This document shows positions 48,533-60,405 of a DNA stretch of 64,000 nucleotides, in pieces. The notes beneath the pieces were generated by a model that was not told the DNA's origin, did not search any database, and saw only the letters and a list, made by a program, of their open reading frames with translations. Origin of the DNA: Azadirachta indica (lineage: Eukaryota > Streptophyta > Magnoliopsida > Sapindales > Meliaceae); the NCBI GenBank assembly GCA_022749755.1, contig CM040443.1, forward strand, positions 18,149,228 to 18,213,227, in the 5' to 3' direction. A program made the translations under genes and the position numbers. Position 1 is the stretch's first letter; each line of letters starts with the position of its first letter.

Positions 48533-50113
48533 TTTAGGGATGGCAATGGATTTCTTTTTTTAGGATATCCGTTTATATCCGATCCTAGAGAGGAGGATAT
48601 AATAATTGAAAAATAAGATATAGATAAGATACAGTAAGAGAGTATAATATTTGTATAGGATATGAATAGGATATATATATTTTAAAATATTTTGCGAATA
48701 TTCATTAGGATATTCGTTTTAGTCTCTTTTTTTTTTAAATTAGATTGTCAAAATGACGTCATTTTGGATTTCTCCAAAATGACGTCGTTTTTTATATTTA
48801 TTATAAAAAAGAGAAAGCTAGAAAACCCTAAGTTCATTCTTAATTTTTTCCCTCTCTCTTTCTTTTTTATTCACTGCCGAATAAACTTCTGTGCATGCAC
48901 CATCCAATGAGATCTTTTGTTGCAATCGCAGCTATTGTGAAACTTTAATTCGTAAAAGATTTGATCTTTTTATGCCAGTCAATTCATAGCAAGTTTATCT
49001 CCCATTTGGTAGTTGGCTCTCTTTTTGAAATAAACAATGAAAATCTTTTTTTAATTTATGATTTAAATTATGCAAGTTCATAAATTGAATCTTTGGTATA
49101 TATACTTTTTATGCAATAGAATATAAAATATTACTTTGAAAGTGAATGTTTATTATCCTATTATGTACGTGTAATATAATATTGCAATAGAATATTGTAA
49201 AATGATGCTTTTTATGCAATAACTATTTATCGTGTACATATATGCTATTTATATGCAAAAGTGATGTTTATATTTTTTGAATATATTATGGACTCTTAAT
49301 AGAAGATAAAATGGTATAATATGTTTAAAAGGTGTAAGCATCACTTTTGTATATAAATAGCATGTATGTACATGATAAATTAATATTGTATAAAAAATAT
49401 TATTTTACATTATTATATTACAAATAAATAATAGGATGACAAATAATCACTTTCAAAGTAATATTTTATATTATATTACATAAAAAGCATACGCACCAAG
49501 AATTCAATTCATGAATTTGTACACTTTAAATCATAAATTAAAAAAGGGGTTTTCATTGTTTATTTGAAAAAGAGAGCCAATTATTAGATGAGAGATGGAT
49601 ATGCTATCAATTGGCTAGTATAGGAAAATCAAATCTTTCACCAATTTAGAGTTTCACAATAGCTGCCATCGTAGCACAGGAGCTTATTGGGTGGTGGATG
49701 TATAGGAATTTGTTGGACGGTGGATAAGAAAGAAAGAGAGAAGGAAAGAATTAAGAATAAGTTTATGATTTTCTAACTTTCTCTTTTTTATAAGAAGTCT
49801 TAAGTGACGTCGTTTTGGAAAAATTTAAAACGATGTCATTTTGATAATTTAATTTCTAAAAAAAAAAGGATAAAATAGAAATTTTAATGGATATTCATAG
49901 GATATTTCAAAATATTCATATTTTATCTATATTTCATATAGATATTATACATTTTTATCGTATCCTATAGATATTATACTTTTTTATCGTATCCTATCTA
50001 TATCCTATTTTCCAATCTCCTATCTTTATCTTATTTTTCAAATTATATCTCATTCTCTAGGATCGCATATGGTTAGATATCTTAAAAAAAAGGTATCCGT
50101 TGCCATCCCTAAA
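48533..50113. mobile_element. fold-back element, about 1.58 kb, arms of 700 bp or more
   Basis: The element begins TTTAGGGATGGCAATGGAT and ends with its complement, ATCCGTTGCCATCCCTAAA. The arms pair over most of their length. Left AAAATGACGTCGTTTT (about 48776) pairs with the right copy near 49805. TCTTAATT/AATTAAGA, GAGAGCCAA/TTGGCTCTC and CACTTTCAAAGTAATATTTTATAT at 49450 against its complement near 49130 also pair. The centre near 49300 carries GCATCACTTTTGTATATAAA against ATTTATATGCAAAAGTGATG. No protein is encoded. The ends resemble hAT-type miniature elements beginning TAGGGATGGCAA, but no 8-bp target duplication can be shown, since the right flank is foreign DNA. Confidence 0.8.
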
Positions 50114-50119
50114 GATATT
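50048..50119. repeat. element end left of the ccsA fragment
   Basis: The last about 70 bases of the fold-back element, from ATCTCATTCTC to CCATCCCTAAA. A second copy follows the plastid fragment at 50580-50652. Confidence 0.8.
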
Positions 50120-50555
50120 CGGAGTTTCTCCATTATTCATAAGATTTTTTATTTTAAAAATCATCAAAATCATTTAAGCACTATAACTGCGTCAAACGCC
50201 ATTTTTACCCAAGTTTTTGCTACTTTGGGTTTTTTAACCAAACTGCATCAATCCGGAATACTATTACCCGCTCTCCAAGTCCAGTGGTTAATGATACACG
50301 TAAGTATGATAGTATTAGGCTATGCAGCTGTTTTATGTGGATTATTATTATTCACAACTCTTCTAGTCATTACATTTCGAAAAGTTATAAGAATTTTCGG
50401 GAAAAGCAATTATTTTTTAAACGGAAATGAGTTATTTTGCTTCGGCAAAATTCAATACATGAATGAAAAAAGTAATGTTTTATTAAATATTTATTTTCTT
50501 TCTGCTAGAAATTATTACAGGTATCAAGTGATTCAACAATTGGATCGTTGGAGTC
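50118..50555 (+). pseudogene. ccsA: nuclear insertion of plastid ccsA (NUPT fragment)
   Basis: The reading frame from about 50118 to 50555 matches the middle of the chloroplast gene ccsA, for the membrane protein that helps attach haem to cytochrome c in plastids. Recognisable pieces are [88 protein letters not shown] and [15 protein letters not shown]. That is roughly residues 80-228 of the plastid protein. The start codon, N-terminal helices, the WWD-type haem-handling motif and the C-terminus are missing, so it is a fragment moved to the nucleus. It remains open within a 191-codon frame (50069-50644) that also runs through flanking element ends. Confidence 0.9.
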
Positions 50556-50579
50556 TATATCTTGTTTTCCAATTACTAT

Positions 50580-50652
50580 ATCTCATCCTCCAAAATCGCA
50601 TATGGATGGATATATTGAAAAAAGGTATTCGTTGCCATTCCTAAGGACATTT
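50580..50652. repeat. element end right of the ccsA fragment
   Basis: ATCTCATCCTCCAAAATCGC, then GATATATTGAAAAAAGGTA and TTCGTTGCCATTCCTAAG. It matches 50048-50119 in direct orientation with about 12 differences. The about 150 bases after it carry GGATATGGATAGGAT-type words also found in the left arm, as if a second related element had been partly retained. Confidence 0.75.
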
Positions 50653-51437
50653 GTAAGAATATGGTTATTAGTAAATATTCATTTAAGAGGATACGGATAT
50701 TGAATTTAATATTTGCTATGGATATGGATAGGATGTAGATAAAAATTTTGTTGTAGGATATGGATGTGGATATTAAGATATCTGTGTCGTATCTTCTTTG
50801 TTGCTCTCCTAAGTAATTTTCAAAGTAGTTTAGAGTAAATTGTAAATTTGGCCAAACATTGGAAATCCAACAGTTTTTTTTGTCCTAGAAGTATAAGAAA
50901 ACATACAATAGTTCTTTTTCCAAAATCAAAATATTTTCAAACTTTTCTATAAATGTAAGAAACATACAATAGTTTGTTTCGAAAATCACAATATTTTCAA
51001 ACTATTAAATGAATGTATATTGTTTTTTAAAAAAGTTTTGAAAAGAAGTAAAAAATCTTACTTTACAAAATACTAAATTTTTATCTTTTACTGTAAGTTA
51101 AATTCAAGATGATTTGAGAGCATCAAACGTGTTATAAACTACTTGAACTATCGCTCAAGAGACTATTCAAAGCACATATTTGTTTATATATTACATGTTG
51201 AGACGGTGATGTACATTTTACCCAAGAATTAATTGCATAAGCCTAACAAATAGCCATGCAATATTATCCAAATTAAACAATGCCAACACTAATTATCAAA
51301 CAATAACTTTTTCACAAGCCAATAAATAATAATTTACAAGGGCATATTCGTAATTAATCAACACATGAAACCAGCTGCATAAGTCACATTAGCTGTACAT
51401 TGGAATTAGAACTAAATCAACAAATTAACTGTTTAAT
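50653..51437. other. intergenic DNA downstream of the STP gene
   Basis: AT-rich. An imperfect tandem pair with TAAGAAA(A)CATACAATAGTT and CAATATTTTCAAAC-type words lies at about 50890-51005. No gene is visible. The 3' untranslated region of the minus-strand transporter should lie just left of 51438. Confidence 0.5.
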
Positions 51438-53286
51438 TCAAGGAATAACCTTGTTAGAACTTCGAGTATTAGCAGCAGAGCCAAGAACAACTTCATCTGG
51501 GATGTATCTTCTCCAGAACCAATGCGCCTTCCACACGTTGTTCATCTCTTCAATGGGAACGTTCTTTGTCTCAGGCACAAAGAGAGCGACGAAAATTGTC
51601 ATTATTATGACGAACCCAGCGAAGAAAAAGAAGAGACCAAATTTCATATGGCAAAGCATCGTGAGAAAGATTTGAGCTATAATGAATGTGAATAGCATGT
51701 TCACCGATACGTTTATGGCTTGTCCCGCTGATCGAATCTCCAAAGGGCAGATTTCACTCGGTACTAACCAACCCAATGGCCCCCAAGACCATGCAAATGC
51801 TGCCACGTATAGGCATATTAATATTAATACAAAGTCTGCGTCGAATTTTGACAATACCCCTTCCCCATTCACTCCAAACTTCCATCCAATCATCACTCCC
51901 ACCAAAATCTGTAAATTATTAGATATCAGTATCCGCATCAACTTTCACATCACTTGAGATTGAGATGACGAAAGGGTTTAGACTTTCTGTGTTTAGTTAC
52001 TTACCTGGCTGATAAGCATTTGTACGCCGCCTTCGAGGAACAAAATCCTTCTTCCTAATCTGTCGACTGAGTAAATGGAAACAACAGTCGCAACAACATT
52101 AACCACGCCCGTAATGACGGCAGACATGAGTGAAGCATCGTCGCCGAATCCGATGGTCTTGAAGAGAACAGGAGCATAGAACATGACGACGTTAATGCCA
52201 GTGAGTTGTTGAAAGAATGGAATGAGAGTACAACAGGTAAGTTGTGGCCTATATCTTGGCTGACTGATGTTTGTCCAAGGATGATTAACTTGCTTTGCCG
52301 CCTCGGATGCGTCGTAAAGATCTTGGAACTCTTCATCAACATTGGTGGTTCCACGAATTTTCTGCAACATTTGCTTCGCCTTCTCTGTGCGGCCTCTTTC
52401 AAGAAGGGAGTTAGGAGTATCAGGAAGGAGGAGAGAACCGACAGTCATCATTAAAGCAGGGATGGCGGCAAGAGCTAACGAAACTCTCCATCCCCATCCA
52501 CCTTCGATTTTGGCTGTGCCGTAGTTTACAAGATTTGCTATAAGAATACCAACCGTGGTTGCCAATTGGAAACCGATGTTGAGTGCTCCTCTAACCTTAG
52601 CTGGAGCCATTTCAGATAAATAGACTGGAACAGCCTACACGCGTACATATAACAATTAATGAAAAGTGTTGAGGAAAATATATAGATAATTTAGAAATTA
52701 ATTAGATTTTAAATGTATATATATATATACCTGATTAGCAAAACCCACACCTATACCAAGCAACAAACGACCAAAAATAAGCATTTCGATATTTACAGCA
52801 GCACCATTAAGAATAGCTCCGAAGAGAAAAGCGATCCCTCCAAAAGCCATGGAAGCTTTACGGCCAAATACTCTCGTAACTACTGAAGCAAAAAATGAAG
52901 CTACCAGAGCGGCTAGGTAAAGGGAAGAGGTGAACAATGTAAGAAGCACGCTGTCAAATTTACAGTAAGCACTTTCTTTCAAAGTGTGGCCGTGTTGTTT
53001 ATGGTACACAGAAGGAAAAAATTTCTTCAAGAATTCTTCCATTGAAGTCACCCCTCCTGCATTTAATCATCATCCTTCCTTCGTCAAAAATATATAAATA
53101 AATAAAATAAATTAGAAATTATGCATTTTATATATTATAGTTTAGGCAACCTGAAATTCCGAGATCATAACCGAAGAGGAGACCCCCCATAGCGGCGACC
53201 AAACAAGTAACAATAACAAAGCCGGTGACACCGCCTTCATAATTCTTTCCCCCACCTTGAACAGCCATTCCTCCTCCTGCTGCCAT
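51438..53286 (-). CDS. STP: sugar transport protein (STP family), H+/monosaccharide symporter, 4 exons
   Basis: Minus-strand exons are 53286-53151, 53056-52731, 52634-52005 and 51908-51438, all with GT and AG borders, giving 520 residues in one frame. STP proteins import hexoses with protons across the plasma membrane, using 12 membrane helices of the major facilitator superfamily. The N-terminus [14 protein letters not shown] is typical. [14 protein letters not shown] contains Asp41, the expected proton-carrying site, and [10 protein letters not shown] contains Arg142. Cys77 and Cys450 match the pair that bridges the lid domain in Arabidopsis STP10. [17 protein letters not shown] and [18 protein letters not shown] are family hallmarks; the loop motif reads [11 protein letters not shown], where PETPNSLIERG is usual. 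No defect is visible. The substrate (glucose, galactose or other) cannot be told from sequence alone. Confidence 0.95.
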
Positions 53287-53441
53287 CTTTATACACGACA
53301 CTTTTTAATTAATTCTAAACAATTAAAATTAAAATTATTACAGGAGTCTATGCCAGAGATATTCTTTCAAGGCGATAGATTCTTCCTAAGCACAAAGAAA
53401 GAAACTCCTGTGTTGATTAATTTAAGTGTTATATTCAGACT

Positions 53442-53451
53442 TTTTATATAA
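53442..53451 (-). promoter_or_regulatory. possible TATA box of the STP gene
   Basis: On the minus strand, TTATATAAAAAG lies about 160 bases upstream of the start codon at 53286, a plausible distance for a plant TATA box plus leader. There is no other support. Confidence 0.4.
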
Positions 53452-53518
53452 GATTTTGCAAGTGGGCCTTGCACTAAACATGGTAAATTGTTCCGAAAAT
53501 TATGATAAAAAACGTTTG

Positions 53519-54352
53519 TGTAATTCTTGCTCGCCTCTTTTTATCCATCTAACTGTACTGATGCTTGTTACTTTTAGGTTTATTGTGATTGAATTTGCTG
53601 TTGTCTTATCCATCTTTTTTCAATCCCTTAAAATAGGTAACTAATCCCAGTTGTTGTTTTCTGTGGTACGCAAACTTGTAACTCGTTTTCAACGCCATTT
53701 TATTTCCTGAGTTAATTTGTTTTAGAATTATGTTTAATTTACCCATTTTATTTATTAGATGTACTTTAATTGTCATCGCATAAATACTAGCATAATAATT
53801 TTACCCATTAGAGTGATGCCACAACCGGTCCTTTAAATTCTTTTTACTACTCTTTTCTTTGTTTACAATTTTAATTTTAATTAAAATTATATAAAAAAAA
53901 TGTGTCTATTAAACTAACATATTTTAACTTTATAATACTTGCAAACAATTATGAAAAAAATTGAGAGACATGTCTTTAATCAAAAGATTTCAAACAGATG
54001 TAAAAGATTTTAGAAACTTTTTAAAAAAGCATCCATAAAACCTAACATTTTCAAGAAAACTCTCACAATCTATTATAACGACAACTTTTCAATAACCTCA
54101 ACCTAATTTGCTCGTCAACTTCAATTCATTTTTATGAAATTTTATTGGGCAAAATAATCCCTTCATAAACCATAAAGTGATATTTTCTTCAGTTTTAGAT
54201 TAGCTTAGTCTCTTATATCGTAGCAAAATTAAAGATAAATTATTTTTAAAAAAATACCAACTAGATGAGTCAAAATCTGAGAAATCATCCACAAAACCCT
54301 TAATGAATTTTTCCACCATGATAGAAAAGATTGACGTCATGCATCTTTTGAA
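53519..54352. repeat. left arm of a near-identical large inverted repeat
   Basis: The reverse complement matches about 63170-64000 at better than 99 percent by eye; I counted about six single-base differences or indels in about 830 bases. The inner break at 54352 falls inside a Ty3 reverse transcriptase remnant. The outer side is still matching at base 64000, so the true repeat extends further, towards the STP gene. Confidence 0.93.
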
Positions 54353-55480
54353 AATGCCGTGCCACATTCCATAGGCTAAAGAGCATCCTTTTAAATGTAA
54401 AAATACCTTATGGACAAGTGAACGTTGTCTGCTCTTGATCATCAAGGCAGCAAGAATTTGATTATCTAAGAAGAAATAGTGTGGATAACTAACAAGTCTC
54501 TCCATCATTTGATCAATAAAGGTAAAGGAAAGTACTGGGCTTTGCAAGTAGCAATATTTAACTTGCAATAATCAATACATATTCACCATCATATGATTGT
54601 TCTTATTGGAATAAGCTTGTTGTTGTCATCCTTCACCATTGTCATTACTTCTTTTCTCGGTACCACTTGCATTGAACTCATCCATGAACTATAAAAAATT
54701 AGACAAATCATTCAAATATCTAATAATTTTAGAAATTTTAGCTCTTACCACCCTTTGAGGATTCAAATAGCTTTAATGCTTAACTGTCGGCTTGAAATTT
54801 TCTTCCATTGAGACTTTTATGCATTATGCATACAAATTGAAGGGTTTATACCTTTTTAACAATGAACCATCTTAGCGCACTCTTGCGATTTTTTGAAACC
54901 TGAAGTAATTTTTCTTCTTACAACTCAATCGATGAAGCTGAAATTATAAGTAAAAGTGATGAATTTTCAACCAAATATACATACTGAAGGTGGAAAAGCA
55001 ACAACTTAAGCTTAGGTTAAGAGTATTAGGGATGGATGATAATGGTCTAGAATAACCACATTCCTCAAAATTCGTCCTCCTGCCAAGAAAGTAGGCAAAC
55101 AAAGCTCAACGTGGATAATGTGCAGACTCCATGATTTCTACATTTTCTGATTTGGTAGACTCAACGTGGATAATACAACCCTTTCTAACCCAATTATTTG
55201 TTCAAAAATCAAGGGAGAGAAATCAGAGGAAAGTGGGAAGTTTGTCAAATTAAACCTGAAAACCATTGTGTTTCCCTTCTTCAACACAATCTTTGGTTAA
55301 TGTTTCAGCTCTTCTAAAGGCCATCTTGAAGTCTTAGAAAGCCTATGTTAGAGTTCATGGAGATGTTCTCAACCTAGGTTAATTAGGTAGTTGTCCAAGG
55401 CATATTTACAATAATTAAGGAAAATTGCCCAATACTCCTCAGGTTTGAGAAAATAAAAAGTACCCTGCTAGGACCATCCA
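54200..55480 (-). mobile_element. Ty3-type (gypsy) retrotransposon remnant, reverse transcriptase region
   Basis: Minus-strand islands in the order of Ty3 pol are INPSICMHNAKVSMEENFKP, PQRVVRAKISKIIRYL, FIDQMMERLVSYPHYFFLDN, GCSLAYGMWHGIFKRCM and SIFSIMVEKFIKGFVDDFSD. The last holds the catalytic DD of the RT (FVDDFS, as in FMDDFS of plant elements). The part encoding the pattern after the first catalytic Asp is degraded, and stops are many. No LTR, integrase or gag is visible. The left end of the remnant lies in the inverted-repeat arm, and its piece at 63172-63260 is the mirrored copy. Confidence 0.8.
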
Positions 55481-55627
55481 TTATTTGACAACGGACAAAT
55501 CTACCTTTTAGGGGGAAAATTTGTTAATGAAATTGAAATAAAAAATAAAAAATACTAACAATGAACTTGTCATATGTCATTCAAATAATTCCCAAAACAA
55601 AAGGAAAATCCAAATTCAAACCAAATC

Positions 55628-55630
55628 TAA
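55628..55630. repeat. TAA target duplication, left
   Basis: TAA precedes the PIF/Harbinger end at 55631 and is repeated at 62115-62117. A 3-bp TAA/TTA duplication is diagnostic of this superfamily. Confidence 0.75.
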
Positions 55631-57016
55631 GGGCACATTTGGTTCACGATTTAAAAACTATTTTCGAATATTTGGATACAATTCGAAAATATAAGTTATA
55701 TTATTAATATTTTTAGTTTTTTGAAATATATTTGATATAATATCTAAAAACTTTTTTTCAATTTTAAAAAAATAAAAACATGTTTGATATAATTTTTGAA
55801 AATAATAAAAATAAGGATATGTGTTTGATTTAAATTAAAAATTTACTAATAAGTACAAATATTTTATCGATGTTGATTATTCCGAATTGGCATTTAAAAT
55901 ATATGAATATAAAAAAATATAATTTATTTATTTCCTTAAAAAATAAACTTAAAAATAGTCAATGATCGAGCAATACTTAAAATTTATTTAACTTTAAAAT
56001 TACAAACATAAATTTTATTTCAAGACTGATTATGAATATAATCTAACCATATTATTCTAGCTATATGATCTCTAACTATACTCATATGACTGATATTTTC
56101 TTAAGTCAAATCTATATCAACTAATTATTGCCTTATTCCTGAGCTTTCTTCATCTACCACATCAAGATCTGCAACCAAGTGTTCATTAAAGATTTTGTCA
56201 TTTCTTAATTCCATCTTAATAAAATTGTTTATATTGTAACATGCAATAGGAATACGTCTTTCTATCCTAATCCGGTAATTAGTCATTAAATTAATAATAG
56301 GAAATCAAGCTTTTACCACACCAAAGTATTGCTTGATAACATTACGTAGTGATGAACTCTATGGTTAAATAATTCCATTGGACCAGTTAATTGTCTACCT
56401 CTTCCTCTATAGTCACGCAAATGATAACGTTCTCCGCAATATGGAGGAAGAAATCCATGCATATTTGAATAACCAGAATCAACAAGATAATATTTACCTG
56501 TGTAAAATTAAGATAATTAAATTCAACTTTATTAAAATGAACTAATATAGCATCATCTAAAATAATATTTCAATATTTATACACATACCTTCGTTAGGTC
56601 ATGGAAATCTATTTTCTTCTCTAGTTATTGTATCCAAAAACACCTTTGAGTCATTAGCTATTCCTTCCCAAACCGTGTACACAAATATGAATAACATATT
56701 CAATGAACATGCACACATATTTTGAGTCACTTGGACTTTTCTACCTCAATATGGAGTTTGTTTAGAAGTAGGAGCCTATGCACTTATATATGTTCTATCG
56801 ATAGTACCAATACAATTCCACCAAATTACAAGGAAAAATATGAAAAAGTAACACTTAATTGTTTTCAAAATAAGAAAAAATAAAAAATTATTATCATAAT
56901 ATACATTATCTCAAATCATAGATAATAATTAAGATTTGAATTAATTTCAAGAGGTGTGTCATTCATATTTGGAGGTCGAATTATGTGACAACCGAGTCGA
57001 CATACAGCATGTAGAA

Positions 57017-57025
57017 CATTCTTAA
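57017..57025. repeat. 9-bp target duplication, left (nested element)
   Basis: CATTCTTAA, repeated exactly at 58727-58735. Confidence 0.9.
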
Positions 57026-58726
57026 GGGAGAATGCTCGATTCTCCCTCGTTATTGGGCCTAATATCTGAAATCCCCTCGTTATTTTGTTAATATCCTGAT
57101 TACCCCTAACATTAGCTCTATTTGAAGATAATGTTACTTTTTGAGTGTAATTACAATTTTATCCCTAAAGTTTAACCTGTCACCTGCCATCTGTCATTTG
57201 CAAAATTAACAACCTACAAAATCAGTACATATTTGTTTAGGGATCCAAAAATACTGTGAAGTTATAAAAATACCCCAACTTTGCTCTAATAATAGTTAAT
57301 TGTATTATTTTGATTTAGAATATTGCCATTTGGTAGTAATATTTTATTCAAATACCATTTGACTTAATATAATTAGAATCCTATCCTTACTTATATTTTA
57401 TATTAAAAAATTAATATTTTTTTATTTATTTTATATTAATAATAATATTTTATTTTTTAACTCTTTCTCCGTTATTAATTTTTATTTTTTTTTGGTGTTG
57501 GTTACAAATTTTTGTTTTAATCTTATCTTCTTGATAAGAAGATGGAGAAATAATTAAAAAAATATTATTTTAATTTATTGAAAAGACACCAATAAATCCG
57601 TTCTCATCACCACTACAAGCCAAACAAATTCTTATCTCTTTCAAACCCATATCTAAGTCTTCTCAAAATTAAAACTTCCTTATTTCTCTTTTATAAATCC
57701 ATTATCTTCACCACCGCAACAACATCCAAATCAAGAACAAGAAATATCATATTATTGATATGTTAGTTAAGGATGCAGAAGACAATGATGATGGGTCAAG
57801 AATCGGCCATGGAGAGAGGTGGCTCTTCATTTATGCCTGACGGTTGTGCAACAGAGAAGCAAGAAAAATCGACAACATATATAGAAAAGCTATTCTCGAA
57901 CATACAGAAAGCCAATTAGTTAAAAAGCATAGAGTAATGAAAACAAATATATGATATTGAAAAATTCAAAAATGCTTGCACGATTATGGAGCAGCATTAA
58001 AAAGAAAGAAAGGAATGATGAAAGGGAATCAAGTTTGGAAAATGCACCTCAATTTCAAATACTAGATTCCCAGACAAACCCAACCACCTAATTTGAAAGC
58101 CCCAATTTAATTTTGAAATCTTCCTAACCTATATTCTTGTTCCGTGCCTTGTTTTAAGCGAAATAAAACTTAGATTTTACAGTAGGGTCTTTGTAGCTAT
58201 GGTTGTAGATCTAGGTCAGTGAAGCAATTGGAGGAGAAGTGGTATGCTATTTTTTTGCTTGAGAATTTTCGGATTATGAGATATAAAGGAAGGCTTTTGT
58301 TTTTGTTATTGTTGTTAAAGTTCTGGTTTTAAAATATTTTAAAAGGAATTCCTTAGTTTGAGAGTAAATGGAGCAATGTAAATATAATGATTTTGGTTAT
58401 GGTGTTGAGCAAGACGAGGCAGTGGCGTAGAACTTTGAGCTATGGCATTGAAAAGTGACAGGAGGGAGAAAGAGAAAATTAAATGACAGTGAAAATTATG
58501 GAGAAAAGAAAGAGATGGTGTTAGAAGGAGAAGGAAGAAAAAAAAAATTAAATTTATATAAAATTTTTACTGTTCATTATCGTTTATTAAAGTACGTAAA
58601 TATCTTTAAAAAGGAAGGTTTTCTTCAAATGGAGTTAACGTTAAAGGGGTATCGAAGTATTAACAAAACAACAAAGAGGATTTAAGGTATTAGGCCAAAC
58701 AATGAGAGGGAATCAGGCATTTTCCT
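57026..58726. mobile_element. nested non-autonomous Mutator-like element, 1701 bp
   Basis: Terminal inverted repeats of about 110 bases start GGGAGAATGC at the left and the complement of AGGAAAATGC at the right. They pair through GATTC, GGCCTAATA, AAATCC, TTTGTTAATA, TACCCCT and CCATTTGAAGA-type words. The exact 9-bp duplication CATTCTTAA flanks both ends. No transposase is inside. The interior (about 57590-58450) is less AT-rich in places and could be captured host sequence (a Pack-MULE), but I recognise no gene. A 76-codon frame at 58455-58685 runs into the right repeat and is not credible. Confidence 0.92.
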
Positions 58727-59399
58727 CATTCTTAAATTATCTTAATATAATTTCTTTTGAATGTTAAAATCTCTAACTACCATCCTATTATGCATTGTGT
58801 GATAAATAGTTATTAAAAATATGCATACTACCTTTTCAACACAAATTGATTTCCCATCCTTTAAAAAATTATTCCTCCTCAATGTTGACTATAATTTTAA
58901 AAATATATTTTTATCCATTCTCGTTGAATCAAATAGTCTATCTGGACATCCACACAATAACTCTAACATGTATTAATGTCCTAATAGTTGAGAAGTTTTA
59001 TACAATTATCTTATTCTTAAATATTTGTAGTAGTCACATAATTTCTTAATTAATAGTAACTTTCCAAAACAATCTTCTAAATTAGTAGATAAGTCATTGT
59101 CTGAATTTGTATCATAGTTGTTAATTTCGTTTGAATTCATCTTGCAAAAAAATTAATAAATATGTACATAATTTTCATAAAAATAAGATATTATTTTCTT
59201 TAGCAATATACAATTAATCAAATTCAACATTAAACAAATATATGTGAACATAAGAAATAAAATATATCATGTACCGTACAGTCAATAATATTTAAATTAA
59301 ACAATACTTACAACATAAATAAAATAGAAAGCCATAAACATCCAATTATTTACATTCACATGTTAATAAAATAAATAATTGCAATTGCTTATTAGATTC

Positions 59400-60405
59400 A
59401 AACACATATGAAACTACTAAGAATGTAATAAACATTCTCCTCAATTCTAAACTAGTAAATTTTTCGCAGACCTTATTATAAACTTTATTATCTAAATCGT
59501 CCATAGCCTCTAAAATTTTTATGCATTCTTCAACAGAGACATATTTATGAAAAGTATAAGACTCTTCCGAGTTTCTAATTCATTCGACGTTTGCCAAAGA
59601 AACTTCTACCTTAGCATTTAATGATCTTGCCCATACTTCAAGTGCATCATCCAACTTAAATGTTTTAGAAGTCCTTGTTTCTTTTTTTGTGCAAAGATCA
59701 ACTAAGGCACTTATAGATCAACATCGTTTATTGTTCTTTTCCCCATTACCCTCTATACATTCTTCACCACCTTTATACTTAAGGTCTATGTATACCTCAG
59801 AACTTAGGAATTCAGCCACTAACTTTTTCTCAATATCAAAATTTGGAGGGAATTAAGTAGATGCAAAATGCATCTAACCAATAGCAATTGTATTGTTAAA
59901 AATCTCACCAAGTACATAATAATAGTCACTTCCCTTTTTATGAAAACATTTTGAAAAAGGGTTTTTCTACACATTTGAAAATAAAAAATGAATAAATAAC
60001 CAAATTAGACTAGGCCTATAAATTCCTTAAAAGGTAAAAAATTAAAAAACTCTTTATTGTACTAATTAAACATATAATATGTATCTTAATAGACAACTCC
60101 CAAACATCATCTAATGCATGGATTGTGTTTGTCTCTGAATCCCAACTGATCCTTATAGGAGCCAAAAGTTTGCGAATTCGCAATGCAACTTATGCAAATG
60201 ATTATATTTAGACTTAAACTTAAGAATTATATATCTTTTACCAAATTTTGTAAATACAGCATTATCTATTGCACTCCATCTTTTGTTATCTACGGTTGAA
60301 GTTTGTAGTCTTTTTTTAGCTTTTTCATGTAATAAGTGAACGAAATGTTCCTCAATAAAAGATGGCCATCAAGCAATATCATCAACATCCTTAGTCTTAG
60401 AAGTC
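59400..60405 (-). pseudogene. PIF ORF1, Myb/SANT-like DNA-binding protein, broken
   Basis: From 60405 on the minus strand: MTSKTKDVDDIA, a stop, WPSFIEEHFVHLLHEKAKKR, then VDNKRWSAIDNAVFTKFGKR and LKFKSKYNHLHKLHCEFANF. This is the trihelix/Myb-like pattern of plant PIF ORF1, which helps the transposase find its ends. The C-terminal piece near 59560-59400 reads VSVEECIKILEAMDDLDNKV and ends in LELRRMF, also typical of ORF1. At least two stops separate the parts. Confidence 0.8.

Larger units (their letters stand above)
56125..59140 (-). pseudogene. PIF/Harbinger transposase, broken and interrupted
   Basis: Reading the minus strand from 59140 (MNSNEINNYDTNSDND), the N-terminal region STRMDKNIFLKL precedes the 1.7-kb insertion and VLHAVCRLGCHIIRPPNMND follows it. 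The first catalytic Asp is in CIGTIDRTYISA, where Gly is usual after Asp. The second is in WEGIANDSKVFLDT, followed by YYLVDSGYSNMHGFLPPYCG and RDYRGRGRQLTGPMELFNHR. The third acidic residue, expected in NVIER-like sequence, is Lys in NVIKQYFGVVKAWFP, and a one-base shift lies just before it. In-frame stops occur at several places. This is a dead DDE transposase. Confidence 0.88.

Noticed and set aside
54200..54568. 122-codon minus-strand frame as a host gene
   Set aside because: It contains FIDQMMERL and FVDDFSDF in the spacing of Ty3 reverse transcriptase, so it is a retrotransposon remnant.
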